NCBI GenBank assembly: GCA_963726575.1
Contig: CAVSCR010000007.1
Location: 310,001-374,000, forward strand
Length of the DNA: 64,000 nucleotides
Reading direction: 5' to 3'
Origin: CAVSCR01 sp963726575
GTDB taxonomy: Bacteria > Actinomycetota > Actinomycetes > JAHEKZ01
The first letter of the stretch is position 1. Each line of letters begins with the position of its first letter. The notes under the pieces were generated by a model, which was not told where the DNA came from, made no database searches, and saw only the letters and a program-made list of their open reading frames with translations. This document shows, piece by piece, positions 11,373 through 20,328 of the stretch. A program made the translations under genes and the position numbers.

Positions 11373-11906
11373 ATGGCCACGCGCACGGGTGAGCGGACCA
11401 GCCGTCGTCACGTCAAGGAGATTCCGCAACGCAGCCCGGAGTTCGAACACCTGGACCTGGCTCGGTTGCGCGAATACCGCAAGGCGTTGACGACTGAGGA
11501 GACACGCGTCTCCTACTGGCGTCGACTCGTCCAGGCCCGGCTCGACCTGTTCGGGCTCGGCGTCGGAACCGACGACGTGAGGCTCGACCAGCTGCGCTCG
11601 GCGTTGTCGGAGACGCGGGTGGGACTGGGGCGGATGGCCTACGTGGAGGTGAACCTCGGGGACACCGACGCCCCGATGCCCGATCTGGACGCTCTGTGGG
11701 CCCGCGACGTCAGTACGGACAATCCCGAGGAGGTGGCCCAGCTCCGCGACGACCTGACCGCGGCCGAGGGCCAGCTCTCCGCGTTCCGGACCGCTCTGCA
11801 CGACCGGCTCGACCGGGCGACGAGTGAACTGATCGCCCGCTACCGGGAGAACCCCCGGCTGGCCCTGACCGCGCTGCCCCTGCCGCCTGACGAGCTCGGC
11901 CGCTGA
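11373..11906 (+). CDS. RsiG-like c-di-GMP-binding anti-sigma factor candidate
   Basis: 177-residue helical, charged protein. Residues 43-58 match exactly the E(X)3S(X)2R(X)3Q(X)3D cyclic-di-GMP motif defined for RsiG (E43, S47, R50, Q54, D58), and residues 132-147 repeat it with His for Gln (E132, S136, R139, H143, D147). In Streptomyces RsiG is an antiparallel coiled coil that uses a motif on each helix to bind c-di-GMP and then sequesters the sigma factor WhiG. No sigma factor gene is visible in this window. The leader contains a CGGGGG-CCAA-CCCCCG hairpin at 11337-11352. ATG 11373 has only a weak GAGGG ribosome site. The family call is firm; the sigma partner is unknown. Confidence 0.78.
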   Translation: MATRTGERTSRRHVKEIPQRSPEFEHLDLARLREYRKALTTEETRVSYWRRLVQARLDLFGLGVGTDDVRLDQLRSALSETRVGLGRMAYVEVNLGDTDAPMPDLDALWARDVSTDNPEEVAQLRDDLTAAEGQLSAFRTALHDRLDRATSELIARYRENPRLALTALPLPPDELGR

Positions 11907-11960
11907 GCAGCTCACGCATTCGGGTGGGGGTCGGCCCTCGGGTCGGGCAGACTGAGGGTC

Positions 11961-12638
11961 GTGGACGACGACTTCCTGCGCAGCGCGCCCTTGTTCGCGG
12001 CGCTGGACGACGAGAGCGCCACCGCCCTGCACGCCTCGATGAGCCGCGTGAACATGCGGCGCGGCGATGTGGTGTTCGCCGAAGGCGACCAGGGCGATCG
12101 GCTCTACGTCGTCGAGGACGGCAAGGTGAAGCTGGGCCGCACTGCCACTGACGGTCGAGAGAACCTGCTCGCAATCCTCGGTCCCGGAGAGATGTTCGGC
12201 GAGCTGTCCGTGTTCGACCCGGGTGCCCGCACGTCGACCGCAACCGCCCTGACCGAGGGGGTTCTGCTCGGGTTTGGACAACGCGACCTGCACGCCTGGT
12301 TGGCCGGACGTCCCGAGGTTGCTGAGGAGCTGCTCGGCGCACTCGCGCGGCGGCTGCGTCGAACGAACGAGGCAATGGCAGACCTCGTGTTCAGCGACGT
12401 CCCCGGCCGGGTGGCCAAGGCCCTGCTGGACCTGTCGGAGAAGTTCGGCACCGAGCAGGAGGACGGCGTCCTCGTCGCACACGACCTGACGCAAGAAGAA
12501 CTGGCTCAGCTCGTCGGCGCGAGTCGCGAGACCGTCAACAAGGCGCTCGCCGATTTCGCGCAGCGTGGTTGGTTACAGATCGAGCCGCGCGCCGTGGTGC
12601 TTCTCGACGTGGACCGCCTGAGCCGACGCGCGCGCTGA
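11961..12638 (+). CDS. crp: CRP/FNR-family transcription regulator
   Basis: 225-residue cAMP-receptor-type regulator, the length typical of the actinobacterial Crp (Rv3676-like). The N-terminal cyclic-nucleotide domain includes the phosphate-binding cassette region PGEMFGELSVFDPGARTST, then a long dimerisation helix, then a winged HTH with recognition segment ELAQLVGASRETVNKAL. The cassette retains Glu and the RTST arginine/serine/threonine that contact cAMP. GTG 11961 lies 7 nt after CAGACT (11948-11953), suggesting a leaderless mRNA. A class III cyclase-domain protein is encoded 3 kb downstream, but a link is only inferred. Confidence 0.92.
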   Translation: MDDDFLRSAPLFAALDDESATALHASMSRVNMRRGDVVFAEGDQGDRLYVVEDGKVKLGRTATDGRENLLAILGPGEMFGELSVFDPGARTSTATALTEGVLLGFGQRDLHAWLAGRPEVAEELLGALARRLRRTNEAMADLVFSDVPGRVAKALLDLSEKFGTEQEDGVLVAHDLTQEELAQLVGASRETVNKALADFAQRGWLQIEPRAVVLLDVDRLSRRAR

Positions 12639-12685
12639 TCGTCCGCCGACAACACGTTCGCGGATTCGCCCCTACCCTCAGCCTT

Positions 12686-12700
12686 GCTCGCAGTGCGAGC
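12686..12700. promoter_or_regulatory. Perfect palindrome at the LuxR-type regulator promoter
   Basis: GCTCGCA-G-TGCGAGC, 7-bp arms around one central base. A TACCCT box at 12673-12678 places a transcription start near 12685, so the palindrome covers the first transcribed bases just before ATG 12709. This is where an autoregulatory operator would be expected; a small RNA hairpin is the alternative. Confidence 0.45.
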
Positions 12701-12708
12701 ATGCGGTC

Positions 12709-15007
12709 ATGCCGGACGCGTTCCCGCGCCTCAGCGCAGCCCACGCCTTTGCCGACCGTGGCGTCACGGGCAGGGAGGCTGAGGTCTTGAGCGGGCTGCT
12801 TGACCATCTGAGCAACGCCGAGATCGCGGCGAGGCTCGTCGTGTCCGAGCGCACCGTGGAGAGCCATGTCTCATCCCTGTTGCGCAAGCTCGAAGTGTCG
12901 AACCGAAGAGAGCTGATTCGCCTCGCGTCCAACGTGGCTGCGACGTCAGTGCGCAGCAACCTCCCACGTCCCGGTACGGCGTTGCTCGGTCGGAACTCCG
13001 ACCTGATCCTGCTGATCGAACGGCTCGGGACCGGTGGCATCGTGACGCTCACCGGGCCGGGCGGCGTCGGGAAGACTCGACTTGCGGTCGAGGCGGCGGC
13101 GCAGGTGGCCGAACAGTTCCCGGGCGGGGTCTGGTTCGTGGACTTGGCCGCAGTGTCTGACCCAGGGGCTGTCGCGGACCGTGTCCTGGGCTTGCTTGGC
13201 GGTGACCAGCTGCCGCATCACTCAGCGTTGCACAGCCTGCAAGAGCGGCTCCGTGGGCAGCAGTGCCTGGTACTGCTCGACAGCTGCGAGCACCTCCTGG
13301 CGGCGGCGTCTGAGACGGCACACGCACTGGTGACAGCCAGTCCGTCAGTGGCGGTGATCGCCACCAGTCGGGAACCGTTATGGCTGGCCGCCGAGACGGT
13401 GCAAACAGTCGGCCCGTTGGACCTGCCGGCACGGCAGGCGGCTGCCTCGACCAGCGGCGCGGTGCAACTGCTGGCTGAACGAGCGCGTCGGGCCGGCGCA
13501 GAACTGGACCTGACAGAGACATCGGCAGATGCCGTCGTCGAGCTGTGCCGTCGGCTCGATGGCCTGCCCCTCGCCCTCGAGTTGGTGGCACCGCGCCTGC
13601 GCTCGTACACGCCTGCCCAACTACTGCAGTTGCTGCCGCACCGCTTCGACGTACTAGCGGCCGACAGCGTCGACCGGCCTCCTCGACACCGCACCTTGCG
13701 CGACGCGATTTCCTGGAGCTACGAGCTACTGAGCGACCAGGAGCGGCTGCTGTTCGTCCGCGCCGGGGTATTCGCCGGCACGTTTGACGTGACTGCCTTG
13801 ACGGCCGTGGCCGCCGATGACGACGCTCGCGGCGGAGACGATGGCGATGCTGCTGCCGCGACTTGTCGACCGGTCATTGGTGACGACCGTGGCAACCAGC
13901 GATGCTTACCGCTACCGGCTGTTGGACTCGCTGCGCGATTTCGCGCTGGAGCAACTGGACGACACGGCGCTGAGGACGCTCCGCGCTCGTCATCGGCAGT
14001 TCGTCCTCGCCCAGGCGCGGCAGGCCGACGCGGCCCTGCGCGGCCCCGAGAGCGCGATCTGGATGACCAAGCTGCTCGACTCCCGCGATGACCTGGAGGC
14101 CGTCCTGGAAGATGCCCTGGCGGTCGCCCCTACGCAGGCACTGGAGCTGGTCGCGGCGCTGCAGCTGTTCTGGCAGCACGCCGACCTCCGGCGCAGCGGA
14201 ATCGGCTGGGCCGAGCGGGCGTTGGCCGCTGCGCCGAACGCGACAGCTGCCCTGCGCCTGCCGGCCCTGATCGGAGCCGGCTCGCTGCTCGAGCCCTGGG
14301 ACCGCGACCGGGCGGCGGCGCTGGCCACGCTGGCCCGGCCAGTGGCCGAGGCGCTCGGCGACCCCCAACTCCTGGCCGAGCTCGACCTGTTGCAGGGCGG
14401 CATCCATGCGCTCGGCGGGGATCGAGCCCGAGCTCTGCCGCCCCTGGCGCGGGCTCTCAGTCGGTTCCGAGCCAGCGGCGACCGGTGGCGCACCGCCGAG
14501 ACCTTGTGCGTCCAGAGCTTCGTGACCGATCCGCCAGCGGCGGTCCAACTGCGGGAGGAGGCCCACCGGTTGTTCACGCTGACAGGCGACCGGATCCGGG
14601 TGGCCAATGTGGCGTTTCTGATGGCCAGCCTGTGGGCCCGGGAACTCCACGAACCGAGGCGCGCCGAACCGCTGGCCTGGGAGGCGGTCGACTTGGCACG
14701 TGAGTTGGGCAGCGAGCACGAAGAAGCCCACGGGCTGAGCATCATCGCCGAGTGTCTGCTCGCCAGGGACGAAGTGGAGCAGGCCCGCGAACTCGGCGAG
14801 CGCTGCCTGGCCGCCTTCCGGCAGCTGGCCGACCACCGGTGCGAGGCAGGATCGCTGCTGCTGCTGGCGCGATGCGACTCGGACCCGGCGCAGGCGCAGC
14901 GTCACGCGCGGGCAGCCCTCGCGTTGGCCGAGTCGGGTGGCCAAGCGGTCCTTGCCGAGCAGGCGCGCGCCATCCTGGCGCGGACGGAAGAAGAAGTTCC
15001 GTACTGA
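12709..15007 (+). pseudogene. LuxR-HTH / NB-ARC / TPR regulator split by a frameshift
   Basis: Two overlapping frames together make one regulator of about 765 residues. The first (from ATG 12709) has an N-terminal LuxR HTH (residues ~18-75, GREAEVLSGLL through VSERTVESHVSSLLRKL), then an NB-ARC ATPase with Walker A GPGGVGKTRLA, Walker B LVLLDSCEHLL and ATSREPL. The second frame supplies the rest of the winged helix (LPRLVDRSLVTT, YRLLDSLRDFALEQL) and TPR-like helices to 15007. The second frame only opens after TGA 13799-13801, so the shift lies between 13802 and about 13830; frame one stays open to 14091 but reads as noise. Causes could be a real mutation, programmed shifting, re-initiation at ATG 13817, or sequencing error. 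Confidence 0.75.
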
Positions 15008-15077
15008 CCACGGATGCAACAGCCGCCACTGGGCGCGACGCTCCCTACGACAACCCCGTCATCGACAGGAGCGAACC

Positions 15078-15443
15078 ATGGCTGGAAAAGCCGTCATCAG
15101 TCTCACCACCGGCATGGAGGACCCCGAGAAGGTCACGGTTGCCTTCCTCGTCGCCGTCGGAGCGGCGGAGTCCAGACGTCAAACCCTGATGTTCCTCACC
15201 AAGGAGGCCGTCCGACTCGCCATCGAGGGCACTGCCACCGGTGTCGCGTGTGAGGGCTGTCCACCGCTCGCCGACCTGCTCAAGCGATTCGAAGCCGCGG
15301 GGGGCCAGTACTACGTATGCCCGATCTGCTTCAACGCCAAGCAGCTGGAAGCGAGCCATCTCCTCGCCGGCGCAGAGTTGCAGGGCACCGTCCCGATGTG
15401 GCAGTGGATCGGCGACGACAACGCGGTGACCTTCAGCTACTAA
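15078..15443 (+). CDS. DsrE/DsrF-like family protein
   Basis: 121-residue small protein of the DsrE-like fold (peroxiredoxin-like, sulfur-relay superfamily). It starts KAVISLTTGMEDPEKVTVAF, has a middle LMFLTKEAVRLAIEG strand-helix, and carries cysteines in VACEGCPPL and YYVCPICFNA. Such proteins are soluble and often trimeric or hexameric; members with conserved cysteines relay sulfur, but many single-copy actinobacterial ones have unknown function. ATG 15078 follows AGGAG at 15066-15070. It sits between two large signalling ATPases in the first accessory block. Confidence 0.8.
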   Translation: MAGKAVISLTTGMEDPEKVTVAFLVAVGAAESRRQTLMFLTKEAVRLAIEGTATGVACEGCPPLADLLKRFEAAGGQYYVCPICFNAKQLEASHLLAGAELQGTVPMWQWIGDDNAVTFSY

Positions 15444-15644
15444 CCGGGCGTTTCGCCGTCCGCGTCGAGACAAGAGAGTTGTGCCTGAGCCGTCGCGCCC
15501 GCTAGCCATCCAACGGCCACTGGCCTTGGTGACTACCCTCGAGTGAGCCCTGCGCCTGTCGGGAGGGCAGTCCTCGCTCGCCGCAGTAGACGCCGGGGCG
15601 GTTGGCGGAAGTGAACCGAGGTTCTCGGGTCCGGGAGGTGACCG

Positions 15645-18600
15645 GTGCGCGAGGATCGACGACTGGTCACGGCTGTCTTCGCTGATCTTCGCGGATCGAC
15701 CGCGCTGGCGGAGGAGCGCGACGTCGAGGACGTTCGCGACCTCCTGGCATGGTTCACAACGGCAGCCATCACCGTGGTCGAGGACTACGGCGGAGTGGTC
15801 AACGACCTTGCAGGGGACGGAGTCCTGGCCCTGTTCGGCGCGCCGACTGCCCGTGAGGACGACCCGGAACGGGCGGTTCGCGCCGGGCTTGCGTTCCAGG
15901 AGGCCATGGCCACGGTCGGTGCGCGTGCCGAGCGCGAACTGGGATTTCGCGATGTCGCGGCTCGGGTGGGGATCGAGACAGGTCGGGTCGTTGCCGGGCC
16001 GATGGGCGGGGGCGCCTGGGTCGAGTATGGCGTCACCGGTGACGCGCTCAACGTCGCTTCTCGCTTGCAGGGACTGTGCCCGGTGGGCGCGGTGTTGGTC
16101 GGGCCAGAGACGTTCCGGCAGGTGGAGTCGCATTTCCGTTGGGGGGCCCCAGTAGCCATGCAGCTCAAGGGTCGTACCGCTGCAGTTCGCGCGCGCGTTG
16201 TCCTTTCGCTCGCGGGTCCAGAACGTCCGGCAGAAGAACACGGTGACTTCCGGGGTGTGTCGGCACAACTGATCGTCGGTCGCGCTGCCGAGCTCGCCTC
16301 GTTGTCTTCATCGGTCGCCGCCTTGGCTGACGGAGTCGGTCAAGCGGTGCTGGTCAGCGGCGATGTCGGCGTGGGCAAGACCGCGCTGGTGAGATCAGCC
16401 GCCGAGTTGGCAGCAGCCGATGGCGCGCGGGTCTGGTCCTTCGCGTGTTCACCGTGGGAGCAGGCGACGCCGTTCGCCGCATTTCACAGCCTGTTGTCCT
16501 CGGATGGGCTTGTCACTGACGACGACGGCAGCCCACAGGCGCAGCGGCTCGCTGTGCTCCAGGCGGTGCGTCGCCTGGCGAGGGAGGCGATGGCTACGGG
16601 TCCTTTGGTGGCACTTGTCGAAGACTTGCAGTGGGCTGACCCGTCGACGTTGGAAGCGGTCGGTGCCCTGGCAGAGGAGGCTCAGACGGGTCCGCTGTTG
16701 CTCCTCGCGACAACGCGGGAAGACCTCGACGCGGCCCGTGTGCTGCCTGACAACGTTGCGTCCACTCACCTAACTCTCGGGCCGCTTCGCCATGAGGACG
16801 CTCGCTCGCTGCTGGAGAAGCTGGTCGACCCGGCCAGGTTGCCGGCCGACCTCGGGCGCAGCGTGCTGGCCGCCGCAAGCGGGAGCCCCCTGTACCTCCA
16901 CCAGATGGCGCGCGGACTGGTCGATGCCGGTCTGCGCGACGGGAGTACGGCCGACCAGGCGCGCGAAGCAGCCCGCGAGGTCGGGATCCCAGCGTCCCTG
17001 GAACGGCTCTTCCAGTCTCGGATGGACCAGTTGGGCCCATTGAGAGCCGAACTTCTCACTTCAGTCTCGGTGTTCAGCCGCAACTTCGACACGGACCTGG
17101 CGGGCGAAGTGCTCGGCGATGAACGGGCTGACGCCGAGTCGCTGGGGTCGACGCTGGAAGAACTCGAGCGCAGTGGATCCCTGGTACGCGAGGGAGACTG
17201 CTACGCGTTCCCGAACGCACTTGCGCGGGAGGTCGCCGAGGCGACGCTGCTGCGCGGGCGCCGGCGCGAGCTGAATCGGCGAGCAGCGGCCGCGATCTGG
17301 CGACGCGATGGGGATGAGGCGTCATCCCTGCTCGCGATGCACTGGGGGCGCGCCGGTGAACCTGCAAAGGCCTATGCCGGACATCGTCGCGCTGCAGACA
17401 TGGCAGCGGCCGTCTCCGCCCTGCCCGAGGCCCTCGTCCATATCGACGCCGCCGTCGGTCTTGCCGGCGACCTGGACCTGGGCTTGGCGGTGCAGGTCGA
17501 GCTAATCACGCGGCGTGCAGCACTTCGGAGCCGGACCGGAGATGCGCACGGAGCTCAAGTCGATGCCTCCGAGGCGGTGGGGGTTGCCGAACGTATCGGC
17601 CGGGACGATCTGCGTCAGCTCGCCCTCGAGGAGCTTGCGTTTGCTGTTGAAGGAGCTGTCGACTACCGCACCGCGGTCGAAGCGCAACGTGCGGCCCTAC
17701 GGCTGGCCGAGGAGCGCGGGGACACAGCCGGACAGGTGCGCAGCCACGCGCGCCTGGCGATCAACTCTGCCAACCGGCTGCGCTATCTGCAGGCGTACGA
17801 GCACTGCCAGCAAGCGATGCAGCTGGCCGAGAGTGTCGGTGCCGACTCACTTCTCTCGGCTGCGATGGACGCGGCCAGTCAGGTGGCCCTTCAGCTCGGA
17901 GAAGTCGACGAGCTCGAACGGCTCGGCCGTCGGCTGACGGAGCTGTACCGCGCTGCGCGCGACATGTGGCGGGAACAGTCCGTCCAGCTCGAGCTCGGCA
18001 TCGCCGCCGGAGAACAAGCGCGCTGGGACGAGGCCGAGTCCCGCATCCTCGCCGGTCTCGCGCTCAATCGCCAGGTCGACGACGTCGGCAATGAGCCGTT
18101 GTTCTATGGGCAGCTCGGCGCCCTTGCACGGGCGCGCGGGCGATATGCGGAGGCGATCGAGGTCGCTGGCCGGGGGAGCATCGACGCACACCGTCGTCAG
18201 CACGCTGAGTGGGTTGCCTCGACCCAGCTCGTCCTCGCGAACACCTACACGGACGTCGGGGACTGGGAGTCCGCTGTGCCCGCAGCCCAGGAGTCGATCG
18301 AGTGGGCGGACCGCGCCGGCACCAGGATGTACTCCCTACGGGCTCGGGCAGTCCTTGCCCTCGCGCTGGCCCGCGCAGGGTCCGGTTTGGCCTCGGCAAC
18401 TGCCCTCGCTGCCTGTCGCACGGCACTCGCAGAGGTGACGGTGCCCGCCGACAGGACCTTCTTGTTCGGGTGGGACGCCTACGCCGCAACGTCACTCCTG
18501 ACCGGACTCGCCGGTGATGTCCCTGAGGCGCTGCGTCTGCTGGACCCCGTACTGATCTCGGCTCGAAGAGCCGGATTCAGCGAGGCGACGGTATCGCTGT

Positions 18601-18887
18601 TGCTGGTACGCGCTCGGCTCAGCCGGCTCAGCAGGGACCTGGTCGGCTCGCGAGCGGAGGCAGCTGAAGCCGTCGACGTCGCGGTCGACCGTGGTCTGTC
18701 CGGGCTGCGCTGGCGCGCGTTCGCCGCGCTTGCTGCGACCTCGCATGATGCTGCGCGGATCGAGGTCGAACAACGAGCCTGGGCCGAGAGCGAGGCGCTG
18801 CTCGAGACGTTACCCGTCGGGCGAATGCGTTCGGCATTCGACAGACTTCGCAGGACTGAGATCGAAGGCTCTGCTGCGTCGCGGTGA
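15645..18887 (+). CDS. Class III nucleotide cyclase domain - AAA ATPase - TPR protein
   Basis: 1080 residues. Residues 1-180 form a class III cyclase domain: metal aspartates D14 (FADLRGST) and D58 (LAGDGVLALFG), and transition-state Asn/Arg in ALNVASRL. The adenine-selecting Lys four residues before D58 is Asp here (D54), and the second purine position (in EYGVTGD) is Gly, so ATP specificity or activity is uncertain. A STAND-like ATPase follows, with Walker A GDVGVGKTALVR near residue 240 and Walker B VALVEDLQWAD. The remaining ~600 residues are TPR-like helices. GTG 15645 follows GGGAGG; a TACCCT box at 15534-15539 gives a leader of about 100 nt. Architecture matches mycobacterial Rv0386/Rv1358-type multidomain regulators without the LuxR HTH. 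Confidence 0.85.
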   Translation: MREDRRLVTAVFADLRGSTALAEERDVEDVRDLLAWFTTAAITVVEDYGGVVNDLAGDGVLALFGAPTAREDDPERAVRAGLAFQEAMATVGARAERELGFRDVAARVGIETGRVVAGPMGGGAWVEYGVTGDALNVASRLQGLCPVGAVLVGPETFRQVESHFRWGAPVAMQLKGRTAAVRARVVLSLAGPERPAEEHGDFRGVSAQLIVGRAAELASLSSSVAALADGVGQAVLVSGDVGVGKTALVRSAAELAAADGARVWSFACSPWEQATPFAAFHSLLSSDGLVTDDDGSPQAQRLAVLQAVRRLAREAMATGPLVALVEDLQWADPSTLEAVGALAEEAQTGPLLLLATTREDLDAARVLPDNVASTHLTLGPLRHEDARSLLEKLVDPARLPADLGRSVLAAASGSPLYLHQMARGLVDAGLRDGSTADQAREAAREVGIPASLERLFQSRMDQLGPLRAELLTSVSVFSRNFDTDLAGEVLGDERADAESLGSTLEELERSGSLVREGDCYAFPNALAREVAEATLLRGRRRELNRRAAAAIWRRDGDEASSLLAMHWGRAGEPAKAYAGHRRAADMAAAVSALPEALVHIDAAVGLAGDLDLGLAVQVELITRRAALRSRTGDAHGAQVDASEAVGVAERIGRDDLRQLALEELAFAVEGAVDYRTAVEAQRAALRLAEERGDTAGQVRSHARLAINSANRLRYLQAYEHCQQAMQLAESVGADSLLSAAMDAASQVALQLGEVDELERLGRRLTELYRAARDMWREQSVQLELGIAAGEQARWDEAESRILAGLALNRQVDDVGNEPLFYGQLGALARARGRYAEAIEVAGRGSIDAHRRQHAEWVASTQLVLANTYTDVGDWESAVPAAQESIEWADRAGTRMYSLRARAVLALALARAGSGLASATALAACRTALAEVTVPADRTFLFGWDAYAATSLLTGLAGDVPEALRLLDPVLISARRAGFSEATVSLLLVRARLSRLSRDLVGSRAEAAEAVDVAVDRGLSGLRWRAFAALAATSHDAARIEVEQRAWAESEALLETLPVGRMRSAFDRLRRTEIEGSAASR

Positions 18888-18914
18888 TCCTTCGGCAACG
18901 CATTGACCTGCCGG

Positions 18915-20252
18915 TCAGGCGGTCGGGTTCACGACGTGCCCGACAAACACGGGGGCTTGCGTCGGTTCGTGCACGACCGCCCAGACGTACGGTCGATCGA
19001 CCCGCATCGCGGTCTTGAGTAGGACCGCACTCGCTTCCATCGCAATCCCAGTCACGGCCGCCGCCTCCGAGCCGTTCTCGTCGACCGTGATGTTGGCCCG
19101 GTGAATCGCCTGGCTGACGAAGAGCCCGTCAGCGATCCCTGAGAGATCGCTCAGGTCGGTGGCACCCAGTGTCGCGAGAGCCGGCAACAGGTCGAGGTTC
19201 GTCGCAGTGTCCCAGCGCGGCAGGTCGAGTTCCACGGCGCTCATCCGGTCGTCCGAACTTGACGCGGTGGCGATCGGGAGAAGGGTGGTCAGTGCCGCCA
19301 GGTCGGACACAACTGTCCGCGGCAGCACCACGTGCATCGTCAGCTCGTCACCCACGTAGGGCAGCGTGATGCGTTGCCACTGGTCGTTCCCGGCGTAGCG
19401 GACACCTTCGACGGCTTGGCTCATCAACTGAGCCTGCACCGGCGATCCCGCTGCCGTGGTGAAACTGCCGGGCTGTGTGGTCTGTCGGGTGAACTGGTTG
19501 ACCCAGGTGGCCTTCAGGTACACGGCGTTCGCCAGGACCATGAGCGTGCTCGGGTCGAGTGAGTCGAAGAGCTGGGCGATCCGTCCGTGGGTCTGGTCCT
19601 TGACCCAGGCGTTGATTGCTGCAGCCGCCGCAGGTGTCGTGAAGTCAAGGCCTTGGGGATGGGCGCCGTACTGCGCGGCGAGCAGATCGAGGAAGGCGCG
19701 TTGGACCAGCGGGGCGAACCCATCCGCCACCCACAACCCGTTCGCGATCGCCACGATCGGTGCCGGAGCCGGTGGCTTTCCGGGCAGCGGGGGCGGCGTC
19801 ATCAGCTGCGCCGTCAGGGCGTTGAGTGCCTGATGCGGTGACCCCTCCGGCCGGCTCGTCGCCGGGAAACCGAACACGGCGTCGAGCTGGTCGGCCGTCT
19901 CGCCCCGACTACCGGCGCGCAGCATTCCGAAGGCCACGGCCATCGACAACGGCGACACCGTGAAGTTCGCGGAGGCACTTGCGGTGGCCGCATGCAGGTG
20001 TGCGGCGAAGGCGCGCATGCCGGCCACGACGGCCGCCAGATCTGGCGCGTCGGATAGGGCTACGTCGGCCCGACCCACGTTCGACACCCTGATCGACCCT
20101 GCGGACCTGGCCGGCCCCGACGGTTGCGTTGGCGTGCTGGCGGACGAGCAGGCCGCGAGTACGGACGATCCGCCGACAGCAATCAGGCCAAGAGCGGTCA
20201 GCATGTTGCGCCGAGAGAGCTGCCCCGTGACCGGTTCCGCCGCGTGCGTCAT
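18915..20252 (-). CDS. Serpin-family protease inhibitor, predicted Tat lipoprotein
   Basis: 445-residue serpin. The N-terminus has a twin-arginine-like signal (LSRRNMLTALG) ending in lipobox LAAC, so it is probably anchored on the outer face of the membrane. Serpin hallmarks are NFTVSPLSMAVAFGMLRAG, VLANAVYLKATW, the hinge GSEAAAVTG and a C-terminal RPYVWAVVHEPTQAPVFVGH. The hinge has the small residues required for loop insertion, so an inhibitory serpin is likely; the reactive loop is two residues longer than alpha-1-antitrypsin by my alignment, and P1 cannot be fixed. ATG 20252 follows GGGAGGAG. It is convergent with the cyclase gene. The target protease is unknown. Confidence 0.9.
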   Translation of the reverse strand: MTHAAEPVTGQLSRRNMLTALGLIAVGGSSVLAACSSASTPTQPSGPARSAGSIRVSNVGRADVALSDAPDLAAVVAGMRAFAAHLHAATASASANFTVSPLSMAVAFGMLRAGSRGETADQLDAVFGFPATSRPEGSPHQALNALTAQLMTPPPLPGKPPAPAPIVAIANGLWVADGFAPLVQRAFLDLLAAQYGAHPQGLDFTTPAAAAAINAWVKDQTHGRIAQLFDSLDPSTLMVLANAVYLKATWVNQFTRQTTQPGSFTTAAGSPVQAQLMSQAVEGVRYAGNDQWQRITLPYVGDELTMHVVLPRTVVSDLAALTTLLPIATASSSDDRMSAVELDLPRWDTATNLDLLPALATLGATDLSDLSGIADGLFVSQAIHRANITVDENGSEAAAVTGIAMEASAVLLKTAMRVDRPYVWAVVHEPTQAPVFVGHVVNPTA

Positions 20253-20328
20253 GCCGCGCTCCTCCCGTCCGCCCCCCATGCGACGACTCCCGACTCCAGC
20301 TGGTTCCCGAACGAACACGTCTTGCCAC

